64,000 nucleotides of DNA from an uncultured Lachnospiraceae bacterium (lineage in GTDB: Bacteria; Bacillota; Clostridia; Lachnospirales; Lachnospiraceae). Positions 43,915 to 53,209 of the stretch are shown piece after piece; within the stretch, counting starts at the first letter, position 1, and every line of letters starts with the position of its first letter. A program made the position numbers and the translations under genes. Under the pieces are notes generated by a model. The model made no database searches. It saw only the letters and a program-made list of their open reading frames with translations, and was not told the DNA's origin. Location of the stretch: the NCBI GenBank assembly GCA_900316855.1, contig ONEK01000001.1:1-64000 (forward strand), in the 5' to 3' direction.

Positions 43915-46323
43915 TCAGTCCATTTTCAGGATAAGCTCCAGTATTCTTCCGGCGGACTGCTCCAGCAGTGCGCGGTTGACGCAGCCCTTGTGCAGTGCCT
44001 CGAGGAGGCGTGCGGGGAAGCCGCAGCCCATCTTGACGTCGCCGCCTGCCTTCACCTCCTTATACTGCTCGCCGAGGTTCCACCAGTCCGTTGTAACGAC
44101 GCCGTCGAAGCCCCATTCCTCGCGCAGGATTCCCGTGAGGAGCCCTTTCGACTCGGAGGCGCGCACACCATTGATGAGGTTGTAGCTCGACATGACGGAC
44201 CACGGGTGCGCTTCCTTCACGATGATCTCGAACTGCTTCAGGTAGATCTCGCGGATGGCGCGCTCGGAGCAGCGGGAGTCGGAGCAGCGGCGGTTCGTTT
44301 CCTTGTTGTTGAGGGCGAAGTGCTTCACACACGCGGCGACATGTTCCGACTGGATGCCCTTTACCATTCCGGCAGCCTGACGGCCTGCGAGGAGCGGATC
44401 TTCGGAGTAGTACTCGAAGTTCCGCCCGCACAGGGGGCTGCGGTGGATGTTGACGGCGGGTGTCAGCCAGACGCCGATATTGTTCTCCTTCACCTCGGCA
44501 GCTCCCGCACGGCCGACGGCATAGGTGACGTCCGGGTCCCACGTGCAGGCAAGGAGTGTCGCGCAGGGGAATGCTGTCGTGTGGACGCCGACCTCCGGCC
44601 TGAGCCTCAGGCCCGCAGGGCCGTCGGCGGTCATGATATTGGGGATGCCGAAGTCCGCGTTGCCTCCCCAGCCGAATGTATTGGCCGAGCCGGTGTTGGG
44701 CTGGCCGGACACAAGCCAGCACAGATCCTCATCGGACAGGCGGGAGAGGAACTCCTCCATCGACGCCTTGCCGTTGTAAACGTCAATGAGCATCGGATGA
44801 TCGGGTTTCTCCTGCCAGGTGTGTCCTTCGCGGTAGCGGACCTCCGGTGACATGCCGTCGCGGTGCGGCAGGGGAGGGAGCAGAGTCTCGCCGGGGTCAT
44901 GCGGCTCCGACTGCGGGAGATTCTCGAATGTTCCGTCTGCGCGCAGGCGGAACTGCAGCTGCGTTGGTGCGAGCTTGCGTGTCAGCCGCTGTGTGATGAC
45001 ATTGTCATCGAGGTGGTAAATGTAGTCCACGGGAGAGGCATCCTCCACGCTCGTTCCGAGGAAGAACGTGTAATCACCCTTCTCCAGCACCCAGGACGAG
45101 TTCTGGATGCGCGCAAGGTCGTCGTAGGAAGCCATGTCCCGGATTGCGATGGAGAGTGCCAGAGTCTGTGTCTCGCCCGGCTGCAGGAGGCGCGTTTTCC
45201 GATAGGCGCCGAGCGAACGCGCGGGCTTTCCGAGAAGTCCCTGCGGTGCCGCGTAGTAGACCTGCACGACCTCCTTCCCGGCATACTCTCCGGTGTTCGT
45301 CACATGAACTGCGAACACGATCCGGTCACCGTCCTGCCGTGCCCTGATATGGGTCAGGCTGAACGTGGTGTAGGACAGGCCGAAGCCGAACGGGTAGTTA
45401 ACCTTCTCCTTCGCACCGGGTATGGTCTCGAAATACCTATAACCGACGTAAATGTCCTCCGTGTAGTCCACGAATTCCGTGGACTGGTGGAAGCCCTCGG
45501 ACGAGGGATAATCCTCGAGCCGCTTTGCGAACGTGTCCGCAAGCCTGCCCGAAGGGGTTCCGTGTCCCATGAGGAGCTCTGCTTCCGCCGTTCCGCCCTC
45601 CATGCCGCCCTGCCAGGCGAGGAGGACCGCAGGGATCTGTGCGTTATTCCGGAACCATTCCGTGTCTACCATGCCGCCGACATTCAGGACAACGATGGTC
45701 CGCGCAAATGCTGCCGTCACCTGGTCCACCATGACCTGCTCCGCTTTGGAGAGGTAGAAGTCGCTGCTCTCGAACAGTTCATTCTGCGCGGCAACACATT
45801 CCTTGTCGTCGTCTTCACCCGGCTCCGGCGAGCCATAGGAGGATTTCCGGTCCCAGGCTTCCCCGGAGAATCGGGAGATGGAGATGACGGCAATGTCCGA
45901 GACGCTGGCTGCCTTCTTCACGAGCTCCTCCGGAAGCTCCGGCTCCGCGATGAGGCCTGGCCTGCCGCCCTTTGCGTACTGGTGCGTCACATAGCTGCGG
46001 TAGAAATCCACCGTGTCCGGAAAGACGGTTACCTCGTCACCAAGCGACGCGAAGCCGTCCGCGAGATTGTGCACGAACGAGACGGTGACATCGCCGGAAC
46101 CGCCGCCTCCCTTTACATAGTCAATGGTTCCCTTGCCGAACAGTGCGATGCGGCTGCCCTGCGGAAGGGGAAGGACATGACCCTCGTTTTTCAGCAGGAC
46201 CATACCCTCCTTCGCTGCGTTCTTCGAAATCTCGATGTGCTGCTTCGACTCCGTCACCCGGCTCCCGCCGCTGCCAAGCGGCAGATTGGGAGTGTAGAGG
46301 GCGCGTGCCCACTTCTTAGCCAT
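43915..46323 (-). CDS. GH3 beta-glucosidase with swapped domain order
   Basis: 802 aa, no signal peptide, so cytoplasmic. The usual C-terminal GH3 domain comes first (KEGMVLLKNEGHVLPLP, then GGGGSGDV), followed by a fibronectin-like domain (YPFGFGLSYTTF, then VTNTGEYAGKEV). The TIM-barrel domain is last: PNIMTADGPAGLRL, TPAVNIHRSPLCGRNFEY, CVKHFALNNKE and the nucleophile Asp746 in VVTTDWW. This permuted layout is known in some clostridial and rumen beta-glucosidases. It should release terminal beta-linked glucose or similar sugars from imported oligosaccharides. AGGAAAGGAG precedes the ATG at 46323. Confidence 0.92.
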   Translation of the reverse strand: MAKKWARALYTPNLPLGSGGSRVTESKQHIEISKNAAKEGMVLLKNEGHVLPLPQGSRIALFGKGTIDYVKGGGGSGDVTVSFVHNLADGFASLGDEVTVFPDTVDFYRSYVTHQYAKGGRPGLIAEPELPEELVKKAASVSDIAVISISRFSGEAWDRKSSYGSPEPGEDDDKECVAAQNELFESSDFYLSKAEQVMVDQVTAAFARTIVVLNVGGMVDTEWFRNNAQIPAVLLAWQGGMEGGTAEAELLMGHGTPSGRLADTFAKRLEDYPSSEGFHQSTEFVDYTEDIYVGYRYFETIPGAKEKVNYPFGFGLSYTTFSLTHIRARQDGDRIVFAVHVTNTGEYAGKEVVQVYYAAPQGLLGKPARSLGAYRKTRLLQPGETQTLALSIAIRDMASYDDLARIQNSSWVLEKGDYTFFLGTSVEDASPVDYIYHLDDNVITQRLTRKLAPTQLQFRLRADGTFENLPQSEPHDPGETLLPPLPHRDGMSPEVRYREGHTWQEKPDHPMLIDVYNGKASMEEFLSRLSDEDLCWLVSGQPNTGSANTFGWGGNADFGIPNIMTADGPAGLRLRPEVGVHTTAFPCATLLACTWDPDVTYAVGRAGAAEVKENNIGVWLTPAVNIHRSPLCGRNFEYYSEDPLLAGRQAAGMVKGIQSEHVAACVKHFALNNKETNRRCSDSRCSERAIREIYLKQFEIIVKEAHPWSVMSSYNLINGVRASESKGLLTGILREEWGFDGVVTTDWWNLGEQYKEVKAGGDVKMGCGFPARLLEALHKGCVNRALLEQSAGRILELILKMD

Positions 46324-46554
46324 AACTGCTCCTTTCCTTTTTACCCTTCTGTAACTCCTGAGTGTGTACCTGAAATACCATGAACCCCGATCGTGTAAGC
46401 CTGCAATGTGCTGACCGGGAAACCTTGTGCTGCACAGCAGCACGAAAGCTTATTCGTGAGCAGGCTGCCGGCGAAATGCTTCCGGAAGCCGGCGCCCGGA
46501 CGTTCTCATTGTAGCATAGGGACATCGCGGGGAAGCCACGGATCCGGAAATATC

Positions 46555-46580
46555 GCGGTGCCGATTTGGCAGAGCACCGC
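46555..46580. repeat. inverted repeat behind the YwaF-type gene
   Basis: GCGGTGC and GCACCGC pair across a 12-base loop, 18 bases after the minus-strand stop. No T run follows, so a terminator function is uncertain. Confidence 0.4.
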
Positions 46581-46597
46581 AGGTCACGCGGTGCCGG

Positions 46598-47440
46598 TCA
46601 GAGCAGGCTCCGGGAGGACAGGCGCCGGTACAGGGCGCGGCAAAGCTCGATCACAAGGTAAATGATGAGGATGACGGCTGCGACAAGGAGCGCATAGCCC
46701 GCTCTCCAGGCGCTGCCCATCCGCTCCTGCAGCCACTCGAGGGGCGTTCCGGGGACGGGACGGCTGACGAACAGGTAATTGCAGCCGGTTTTCACATCGA
46801 ACAGCCATGTCGGCGGCACTTCGATGAGGAGGTACACGAACGGGTACCAGATGTGCCGGATTGTCGGGTGCACCCTCCCGGATGCAAGGAGCAGCATCGG
46901 ATAGACAGCGAGAACCGTGTGCCACACGAAGCTGTGAATGGACAGGAAATTCCACAGCGGATAGGCGGACCAGTCGGGAAACAGCAGCGCGCAGAATGAG
47001 CCGGGCATCAGGAGGACGACGCCGATTTCACCGAGCGCCTCCCGGAAGCGTGACTGGCCGATAGTCCGGACGATATGACTGCGCGGCGCGGAAAGGTCAG
47101 CACTCGTTGTGACGATGCGGTCCGTTTCCGGCAGGAAGGCGTGCAGGAGGTAGACGAAGATGGAGAAGCTGCACAGGTGAAGCGGCAGGTAGGCAATGCT
47201 CATCCTGTGGATGGACAGGAGAAAGAGGTCCCGCACGAGATTTCCTGCAAGGAGTAAGACGGCGAGGAGCCGCAGTGTCAGTGCCTGGCTGTGCTGCGAC
47301 AGACGTACGAACCACAGACACAGGAGTGCCATCGCAAGGCAGCAGACTGTCAGCGCGGCAAAGTGCTGTGCTGTGAACAGGCCAAAGCCAATCCCCGCGG
47401 GAAGATCAGATCCCTCCAGCCAGAAATATAGCATGGACAT
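46598..47440 (-). CDS. YwaF/TIGR02206-type integral membrane protein
   Basis: 280 aa with about seven membrane helices. The segments YLPLHLCSFSIF and SIHSFVWHTVLAVYPM match the TIGR02206 (YwaF) family, whose function is unknown. The ATG at 47440 has GGAGG eight bases upstream; a TTG two codons earlier is too close to that site. It stands alone between the GH3 and murD genes. Confidence 0.8.
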   Translation of the reverse strand: MSMLYFWLEGSDLPAGIGFGLFTAQHFAALTVCCLAMALLCLWFVRLSQHSQALTLRLLAVLLLAGNLVRDLFLLSIHRMSIAYLPLHLCSFSIFVYLLHAFLPETDRIVTTSADLSAPRSHIVRTIGQSRFREALGEIGVVLLMPGSFCALLFPDWSAYPLWNFLSIHSFVWHTVLAVYPMLLLASGRVHPTIRHIWYPFVYLLIEVPPTWLFDVKTGCNYLFVSRPVPGTPLEWLQERMGSAWRAGYALLVAAVILIIYLVIELCRALYRRLSSRSLL

Positions 47441-47620
47441 CTTCAACGCCTCCGTCCCGGCCGGACTTACGGCCGCAGTTCCACTATATCACAGTCTGAT
47501 GTGACGATTTTCCTGTAAAGGATGCCATTTCACGGTCATTCAGATCTCCGATGCGGATTCATCTTCTACGGCTGCACCGGAGCTTCGCCTAAAATTTCAC
47601 AACGCGAACGCCGCTTAGTG

Positions 47621-47626
47621 TATAAT
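47621..47626 (+). promoter_or_regulatory. murD -10 box
   Basis: A consensus TATAAT, with TTCACA 19 bases upstream as a loose -35. It lies 60 bases before the murD start. Confidence 0.5.
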
Positions 47627-47629
47627 GAA

Positions 47630-47660
47630 GTGTCCTGCCGTTATGACAGGGCACTTTTTA
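47630..47660 (+). terminator. hairpin with T run in the murD leader (possible attenuator)
   Basis: GTGTCCTG (47630-47637) pairs with CAGGGCAC (47647-47654) and five T follow. It starts only a few bases after the -10 box and ends 27 bases before the ATG. It would stop or stall RNA polymerase before murD, unless it is the terminator of an unseen upstream transcript. Confidence 0.55.
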
Positions 47661-47686
47661 CGTATAAGGAACAGAGAGAGCTGCGG

Positions 47687-48892
47687 ATGGATAAGACAAT
47701 ACGGAAATTCAGGGGTAAGAACATCCTCATCTGGGGGTACGGAAGGGAAGGAAAGTCAACGGAGCGCCTGCTGAAGGAGCACTGTGAACCCGCCCTGGTG
47801 GACATCTATGAGGGTCCGAGGGAAGGCGTGCACGATGACCGGTATGATTATGTGTTCGTCAGCCCCGGCATTCCCTTTGAGGAGGACGCGCCGCGGTTTG
47901 ACAATCCGAAATTCACGTCCCAGACGGAGGTCTTCATGGAGGAGTATGGCCCGCAGACCGTCGGGATCACGGGGACGAAGGGGAAATCCACGACGAGCGC
48001 CCTGCTGTATACCGTGCTGTCCGCCTGCTCCGGACGCGGGACGTTCCTTATGGGAAACATCGGCCTGCCGTGCTTTGACTATCTCGCTGATATGACGGAG
48101 GATTCCATCGCGGTCTTCGAGCTGTCGTGCCATCAGTGCCAGCGCCTGCAGGCGGATCCGCACATCGCGGTCTTCCTGGATCTGTACGGGGATCACCTCG
48201 ACCGCTATCACACCATGGAGCACTACTTCGACGCGAAGGCAGGGATCACGAAGCATCAGGGAGAGGACGATGTGCTCTACGCGGGGGACAATGTTCCGGG
48301 GCTGCAGACGAAGGCAGGGCAGGTCCGGATTGCCCGCTCTGACGTGGGCTCGTATGAGCTGAAGCTCCCCGGAGGCCACAACCAGTTTGATGCGGAGTTT
48401 GTGTACCGGATCGCGGCGGAGCAGTTCGGCTGTAAGGACGCGGACATCCGCTCCGCACTGAAAACCTTCGGCGGCCTTCCCCACAGGCTGCAGCTCATAG
48501 GAACGGTCGACGGCGTCGATTACTATGACGACTCCATCTCCACGATTCCGCAGGCGACGATCACAGCCGTGAACAGCGTGCGGAATACAGCGACCGTCCT
48601 CGTCGGAGGGAAGGACCGCGGCATTGATTATTCCGTGCTGTGTGATTTCATCCGGGAGCACCCGGACATCCGGTTCATCCTTGCCTATGCTTCGGGCGAG
48701 CGGATTTACAGGGAAGTGAAGGACCTGCCGAACGTCTGCCTTGTCGCGGACCTGAAGGAGCAGGTCGGGATGGCGAAGAAGGTCACGCCGCGGGGCAGGG
48801 CGGTTGTAATGTCCAACGCCGCCGCCTCATACGGATATTTCAGGAACTTCGAGGAGCGCGGTGACGTGTTCCGGCAGCTGGTCGGTGTCTGA
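47687..48892 (+). CDS. murD: UDP-N-acetylmuramoyl-L-alanine--D-glutamate ligase
   Basis: Adds D-Glu to UDP-MurNAc-L-Ala in peptidoglycan synthesis, using ATP. 401 aa, shorter than the usual 440-450. The N-terminal dinucleotide-like domain has WGYGREGKST at 16-25. The ATP loop GTKGKST is at 96-102. The conserved DDSISTIPQAT and VLVGGKDRG segments of MurD are present. GAGAGAG precedes the ATG; a longer frame extends upstream over the promoter and hairpin and is not real. It is outside any visible dcw cluster, so it might be a second MurD or a relocated one. Confidence 0.88.
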   Translation: MDKTIRKFRGKNILIWGYGREGKSTERLLKEHCEPALVDIYEGPREGVHDDRYDYVFVSPGIPFEEDAPRFDNPKFTSQTEVFMEEYGPQTVGITGTKGKSTTSALLYTVLSACSGRGTFLMGNIGLPCFDYLADMTEDSIAVFELSCHQCQRLQADPHIAVFLDLYGDHLDRYHTMEHYFDAKAGITKHQGEDDVLYAGDNVPGLQTKAGQVRIARSDVGSYELKLPGGHNQFDAEFVYRIAAEQFGCKDADIRSALKTFGGLPHRLQLIGTVDGVDYYDDSISTIPQATITAVNSVRNTATVLVGGKDRGIDYSVLCDFIREHPDIRFILAYASGERIYREVKDLPNVCLVADLKEQVGMAKKVTPRGRAVVMSNAAASYGYFRNFEERGDVFRQLVGV

Positions 48893-48982
48893 CGAAGAGA
48901 AAGGGCTGCGTGTCAGGACATACCGGAAATCTGCAGAATCATCAGACAGCGGCAGACGAACGGGCATAAGCAGGAAAACAGT

Positions 48983-49561
48983 ATGGATACCTTATTCTAT
49001 GTGAACAGTGTGATGCTGGGAGTCGGCCTTGCGATGGACGCGTTCTGCGTCTCGACGGCGAACGGCCTGAACGACCCGCACATGAGCAGGCAAAGGGTCC
49101 TTATGATCGCGGGAACGTTCGCGTTCTTCCAGTTCCTGATGCCGATGATCGGGTGGCTTGCCGTACATACGGTCGTTACGTATTTTACGGCGTTCCAGAA
49201 ATTCATTCCCTGGATTGCGCTCGTCCTTCTCGTCTACATCGGGGGCAAGATGCTGATCGAGGGCGCAAAGGGAAGCGTGGAGGAAGCGGAGCAGAAGAAG
49301 CTGAAGGGTTCGGACCTGCTCCTGCAGGGGATCGCGACGTCGATCGACGCGCTGTCGGTCGGCTTCACCATCGCGTCCTACAGCGGCACAGCCGCGTTCG
49401 TCTGCTCACTGATCATCGCCGCGGTGACGCTCGGGATCTGCATCGCGGGTGTCTGCATCGGGCAGCGGTTCGGAACCATCCTCGCGGGAAAGGCCTCGAT
49501 CCTGGGCGGCGTCATTCTCATCTGCATCGGGGTGGAAATCTTCGCGCACGGAGTCGGATGA
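48983..49561 (+). CDS. mntP: MntP-type manganese efflux protein
   Basis: 192 aa with six membrane helices in two related halves. GLAMDAFCVS in helix 1 and SIDALSVGF in helix 4 carry the conserved Asp residues of the MntP (DUF204) family, which exports Mn2+. CAGGAAA lies before the ATG. No yybP-ykoY riboswitch can be recognised in the 90-base gap upstream, although that element often controls mntP in other bacteria. Confidence 0.88.
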   Translation: MDTLFYVNSVMLGVGLAMDAFCVSTANGLNDPHMSRQRVLMIAGTFAFFQFLMPMIGWLAVHTVVTYFTAFQKFIPWIALVLLVYIGGKMLIEGAKGSVEEAEQKKLKGSDLLLQGIATSIDALSVGFTIASYSGTAAFVCSLIIAAVTLGICIAGVCIGQRFGTILAGKASILGGVILICIGVEIFAHGVG

Positions 49562-49568
49562 GGCAGTA

Positions 49569-49655
49569 GAATGACATAAGGGTCAAAAGTACCAAATCGG
49601 CAGCGAAGCTGCGAAGCAATTCGTATGTCATTCCAGCCCAGTGGATATTTTTACA
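49569..49655 (+). repeat. dispersed hairpin-plus-promoter repeat, copy 2
   Basis: GAATGACATA (49569-49578) and TATGTCATTC (49624-49633) form a 10-base terminal inverted repeat around a 65-base unit. Inside, GCAGC-GAA-GCTGC makes a small hairpin (49600-49612). Bases 49607-49632 are identical to 34378-34403 upstream of atpE. TTTACACCC starts 18 bases after the shared block, compared with TTGACACC 19 bases after it in copy 1. The mscL ATG is 58 bases beyond. Confidence 0.75.
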
Positions 49656-49712
49656 CCCAAATCGTAGAATAGGAACACTAAGGTCTGCCGATGGAGGCAG
49701 CAGGAGGTCAGG

Positions 49713-50123
49713 ATGAAGAAATTTTTCGAAGAGTTCAAGACATTTATTTCCCAGGGTAACGTACTGGATATGGCAGTCGGTGTCATCATCGGCGGTGCAT
49801 TCAAGGGGATCGTGGATTCCCTCGTGAATGATATCCTGAGCCCGCTCATCGGCATTGCGGGCGGCGCGAACCTGAGCAATCTGTCCGTCAATATCGGCGG
49901 TGCGACGCTGACCTACGGAAATTTCATTTCGTCCGTCATCAACTTCGTGCTCATGGCCCTCATTATTTTCCTGATTGTGAAGACGGTGAACGGCGCGCGT
50001 AAGAAGCTGACGCCGAAGAAGCCGGAGGAGGCACCGAAGACAAAGATGTGCCCGTACTGCCGTTCCGAGATCGACATCAACGCAACGCGCTGCCCGCACT
50101 GCACTTCAGAGCTGGACAAGTGA
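49713..50123 (+). CDS. mscL: large-conductance mechanosensitive channel with C-terminal zinc ribbon
   Basis: 136 aa. Residues 1-95 are MscL: the FKTFISQGNVLDMAVGVIIG first helix, loop, and second helix NFVLMALIIFLIVK. It opens under membrane tension to release solutes. The C-terminal part, instead of only the usual helical bundle, ends in CPYCRSEIDINATRCPHC, a zinc-ribbon with two Cys-x2-Cys knuckles. AGGAGGT precedes the ATG. A dispersed hairpin repeat lies just upstream. Confidence 0.93.
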   Translation: MKKFFEEFKTFISQGNVLDMAVGVIIGGAFKGIVDSLVNDILSPLIGIAGGANLSNLSVNIGGATLTYGNFISSVINFVLMALIIFLIVKTVNGARKKLTPKKPEEAPKTKMCPYCRSEIDINATRCPHCTSELDK

Positions 50124-50147
50124 TCCGGGGCTGCCTTTAAGCAGTGG

Positions 50148-51731
50148 ATGATCCGCGGCATCGGTGAGCGATCAGTGATATCGGATGAGGCAAAACAGAA
50201 TAAGGCAATCTTACAGGCGCAGCTCGAAAGCTATGCCGCGAAAGGACTGTATCCGTTCCACATGCCGGGGCACAAGCGAAGGCTCGCTCCGGCGCCGGAC
50301 CTTCCCTATACCTGGGACGTGACCGAGGTTGAGGGACTCGATGATCTGCATCACGCGGACGGAATCCTGCAGCAGGCTATGCGAAGGACTGCGCTTTTGT
50401 GCGGCGCGAGGAGGACGTGGTACCTCGTCGGCGGTTCGACGACGGGGATCCTTGCTGCCGTGCGGGCCGCGGCGCCCGGAGGGAGCGAAATCATTGCTGC
50501 CCGCAACTGCCACAAGTCGGTCTATCACGCCGTGGAGCTGGGAGACCTTGATGTGCACTGGCTGTTCCCGGAGACGGATCCGGACTGGCAGATCAACGGC
50601 AGCATCCGTCCGGAGGATGTGCAGGATGCACTGGAGCAGCATCCGCATGCCGCGGCGGTCATCGTCACCAGCCCGACGTATGAGGGCGTCCTCTCGGATA
50701 TCCGCGGCATAGCCGGTATCTGTCATGCGGCAGGGGTGCCGCTTATCGTCGACGAGGCGCACGGCGCGCATCTGGGACTTTTCCCAGGCACCGTTTTCCC
50801 GGACAGCAGTGTGCACCTTGGCGCGGACATTGTGATTCAGAGCGCGCACAAGACACTGCCGTCCCTCACACAGACAGCGCTCCTTCACTGGAACAGCGCC
50901 CTCATCCCCGAGGAGGAGATTGCGCATCAGCTGGACGTCTTTGAGACAAGCTCGCCTTCCTATCCGCTCCTGGCATCGCTCGATGGCTGCACCGGGATCC
51001 TCACATCTGACGGCAGGGAACTGTTTCAGGACTGGCAGAAGAGGCTTGCGCATTTCCACGAAGCGGCCTTGGCTCTGCGGCACGTTCACGTGCTATGCTA
51101 TGGGAAAGACAGGGCGAAGCCACATCCTGCCATCCATGCGTCTGACCCCGGAAAGCTTCTCGCCCGGGCGGACGGGATGAGAGGCAGGGAGCTTGCGGAC
51201 TGGGTGAGAGAGGACTTCCGGATCGAGACCGAGATGCACTGCGGACGGAATGTCCTGTTCATGACGAGCTGCTGTGATACGGACGAGGGTTTTGAGAGGC
51301 TTATCCGCGCGCTGCGGGAGCTGGACAGGAAGCTGTCGGTTCCCCTGCAGCATCCGTGCGGCGGGAAGCCGGTGCGGGAAGAAGAGGCGGCAGCAGCTGC
51401 CCCGGATTCCGGCAAAGCCCCGGAATCCGGGGGATACTCCGCTGCGATTGGTGCAAAGATCCCGGGCCTGAGGGAGATTACAGGAACAAAGAGGACAGGC
51501 ATCGCGTCTGCCCTCCGGAGCCCTTCTGCGGAGGTTCCGCTTGCCGAGGCCCCCGGCAGAATCAGCGCGGAGTATGTCATGGCCTATCCGCCCGGCATTC
51601 CGATCCTGGTGCCGGGGGAGGAAATCACGGAGGGCAAGGTACAGGAGCTCTTCCGTTTATCCCGGGAGGGAGCGAACCTGATCCGCTCGGGGGGCTCCGG
51701 GACAGGCCGCTGCAGGGTACTGAAATCGTAA
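50148..51731 (+). CDS. PLP-dependent Orn/Lys/Arg decarboxylase family protein
   Basis: 527 aa. The N-terminus has YPFHMPGHKR, the family signature. Cofactor binding: DEAHGAH (Asp202) and Lys235 in SAHKTLPS. The last 50 residues are the small C-terminal domain (PPGIPILVPGE, typical). It lacks the N-terminal wing domain of the large inducible decarboxylases, as in YaaO/SpeA of Bacillus. It decarboxylates arginine, lysine or ornithine; which one cannot be read off. The start is uncertain: ATG at 50148 has no clear site, GTG at 50175 has GGTGAG seven bases upstream. A variable stretch at about 400-450 is Ala/Gly/Pro-rich. The MBOAT gene follows after 35 bases. Confidence 0.85.
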   Translation: MIRGIGERSVISDEAKQNKAILQAQLESYAAKGLYPFHMPGHKRRLAPAPDLPYTWDVTEVEGLDDLHHADGILQQAMRRTALLCGARRTWYLVGGSTTGILAAVRAAAPGGSEIIAARNCHKSVYHAVELGDLDVHWLFPETDPDWQINGSIRPEDVQDALEQHPHAAAVIVTSPTYEGVLSDIRGIAGICHAAGVPLIVDEAHGAHLGLFPGTVFPDSSVHLGADIVIQSAHKTLPSLTQTALLHWNSALIPEEEIAHQLDVFETSSPSYPLLASLDGCTGILTSDGRELFQDWQKRLAHFHEAALALRHVHVLCYGKDRAKPHPAIHASDPGKLLARADGMRGRELADWVREDFRIETEMHCGRNVLFMTSCCDTDEGFERLIRALRELDRKLSVPLQHPCGGKPVREEEAAAAAPDSGKAPESGGYSAAIGAKIPGLREITGTKRTGIASALRSPSAEVPLAEAPGRISAEYVMAYPPGIPILVPGEEITEGKVQELFRLSREGANLIRSGGSGTGRCRVLKS

Positions 51732-51766
51732 CGGAATTGTGACCGTATCGTAACCACATCATCACT

Positions 51767-53209
51767 ATGGTATTTTCTTCCTACAGCTTCATATTGCTGT
51801 TCCTGCCGGTGTGCGTCGCGGGCTTTTACCTTATGAAGACAATCGGCGGGAGCGGGGCGGCGCGGCATCTGTGGGAGCTGTGGCTCCTTGCCCTGTCGGT
51901 GGTTTTCTACGCACTTTTTGGCTGGAAGAATCTGCTGGTCCTTGGCATCAGCCTTGCCTTTAACCTGTGCTTCCTGCTCCTCATGAACCGGAAGAAGGCG
52001 GCGGTGAAGCCGCTCCTTGTCACGGGGGTTCTCGGCAATATCGCGCTGCTGTCGTTTTTTAAATACGGGGGCGGCGTGTTCTTCCCGATCGGCATCAGCT
52101 TCTATACGTTTGCCCAGATTGATCTTCTCGCGGACATGGCGAGGGGGGAGGTCCGGGATTTCAGTGTCCTCGATTACCTGACGTACAGCACGTATTTCCC
52201 GAAAATTCTGCAGGGCCCCATCACCCGCTACAGCGAGGTGACGGAAGCGTTTCATGCCGTGCCTGACAAGCGCTTCGACGCGGAGGAGTTTTACCGCGCC
52301 TGCGTGCTGTTCATTCTCGCACTGGCGAAGAAGGTTCTCATCGCGGACCCTGTCGGCGCCGCGGTGGATTACGCGTACAGCGCGCCTCTTGCCCTGTCGC
52401 GGCCGGACGTGTTCATCGCGGTGCTGCTGTATCCGGTGCAGCTGTACATGGACTTTTCCTCGTGCTGCGAGATGGGAATGGCGGCATCTCAGATGATGGG
52501 CATTCCCCTGCCGGTCAATTTCGACTCCCCGTATCAGACGACAAGCATTCCGGAGTACTGGCGCAGATGGCATATGACGCTGACCAGGTTCTTCACGGAC
52601 AATATCTACATCCCGCTGGGCGGCAGCAGGAAGGGAACGGCGCGCACGTATTTCAATGTCATGATCATCTTCCTCGTCTCCGGGCTCTGGCACGGAACGG
52701 GCTGGACTTTTTTCATCTGGGGGCTGCTGCACGGCGTCTTCTCCGTCATCGTACGCGCTTTCCGGACAGCCAGGAAGCGCCGCGGCTTTGTTCCGGGACA
52801 GGAGTCCCGGGCGGTGCACCGGCTTCTCATTGCGGGCAATTACCTTGTCATCTCGGCGCTCTTTATCCTGTTCCGCTCCGCGTCGCTGCAGGACGCGGGG
52901 ACGATGGTGCATCAGATTATTTGCGGTGACGCGCAGTTTACCGCAGGCTTTGTGAAAAATTTTGGCTGGAAGGAGCTGATCTATGCCCTGAAGTTCACAC
53001 CGTGGGCCTACAGTCCCTACCGGTTTGACCTGTGCATGTGGTTTGTCGTCGTGTGCTCCATGCTCCTCATTTTTGTCTGTCCGGGGGCGGTGCGCATTGC
53101 GAGGAAGGTCCGGATTGCGCCCTTTCCGACGATCCTCCTCGGTATTCTGCTTGCCTGGAGCATCTGCTCGCTTGGCGGTGTGAAGAGCTATATTTATTTC
53201 CAGTTTTAA
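51767..53209 (+). CDS. MBOAT-family O-acyltransferase (AlgI/DltB-like)
   Basis: 480 aa with about ten to twelve membrane helices. FPKILQGPITRY, MDFSSCCEMGMAASQMMGI and YWRRWHMTLTRFF are MBOAT hallmarks, and the catalytic His lies in SGLWHGTGWTF. Such enzymes pass acyl groups across the membrane to a polymer outside the cell. The ribosome site is weak. The stop overlaps the start of the SGNH-like gene (TAATG). With the AMP ligase and carrier protein downstream, the set resembles dltBDAC. Confidence 0.88.
   Translation: MVFSSYSFILLFLPVCVAGFYLMKTIGGSGAARHLWELWLLALSVVFYALFGWKNLLVLGISLAFNLCFLLLMNRKKAAVKPLLVTGVLGNIALLSFFKYGGGVFFPIGISFYTFAQIDLLADMARGEVRDFSVLDYLTYSTYFPKILQGPITRYSEVTEAFHAVPDKRFDAEEFYRACVLFILALAKKVLIADPVGAAVDYAYSAPLALSRPDVFIAVLLYPVQLYMDFSSCCEMGMAASQMMGIPLPVNFDSPYQTTSIPEYWRRWHMTLTRFFTDNIYIPLGGSRKGTARTYFNVMIIFLVSGLWHGTGWTFFIWGLLHGVFSVIVRAFRTARKRRGFVPGQESRAVHRLLIAGNYLVISALFILFRSASLQDAGTMVHQIICGDAQFTAGFVKNFGWKELIYALKFTPWAYSPYRFDLCMWFVVVCSMLLIFVCPGAVRIARKVRIAPFPTILLGILLAWSICSLGGVKSYIYFQF

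Noticed and set aside
48893-48982. yybP-ykoY manganese riboswitch before mntP
   Set aside because: The gap is only 90 bases and lacks the paired conserved loops.
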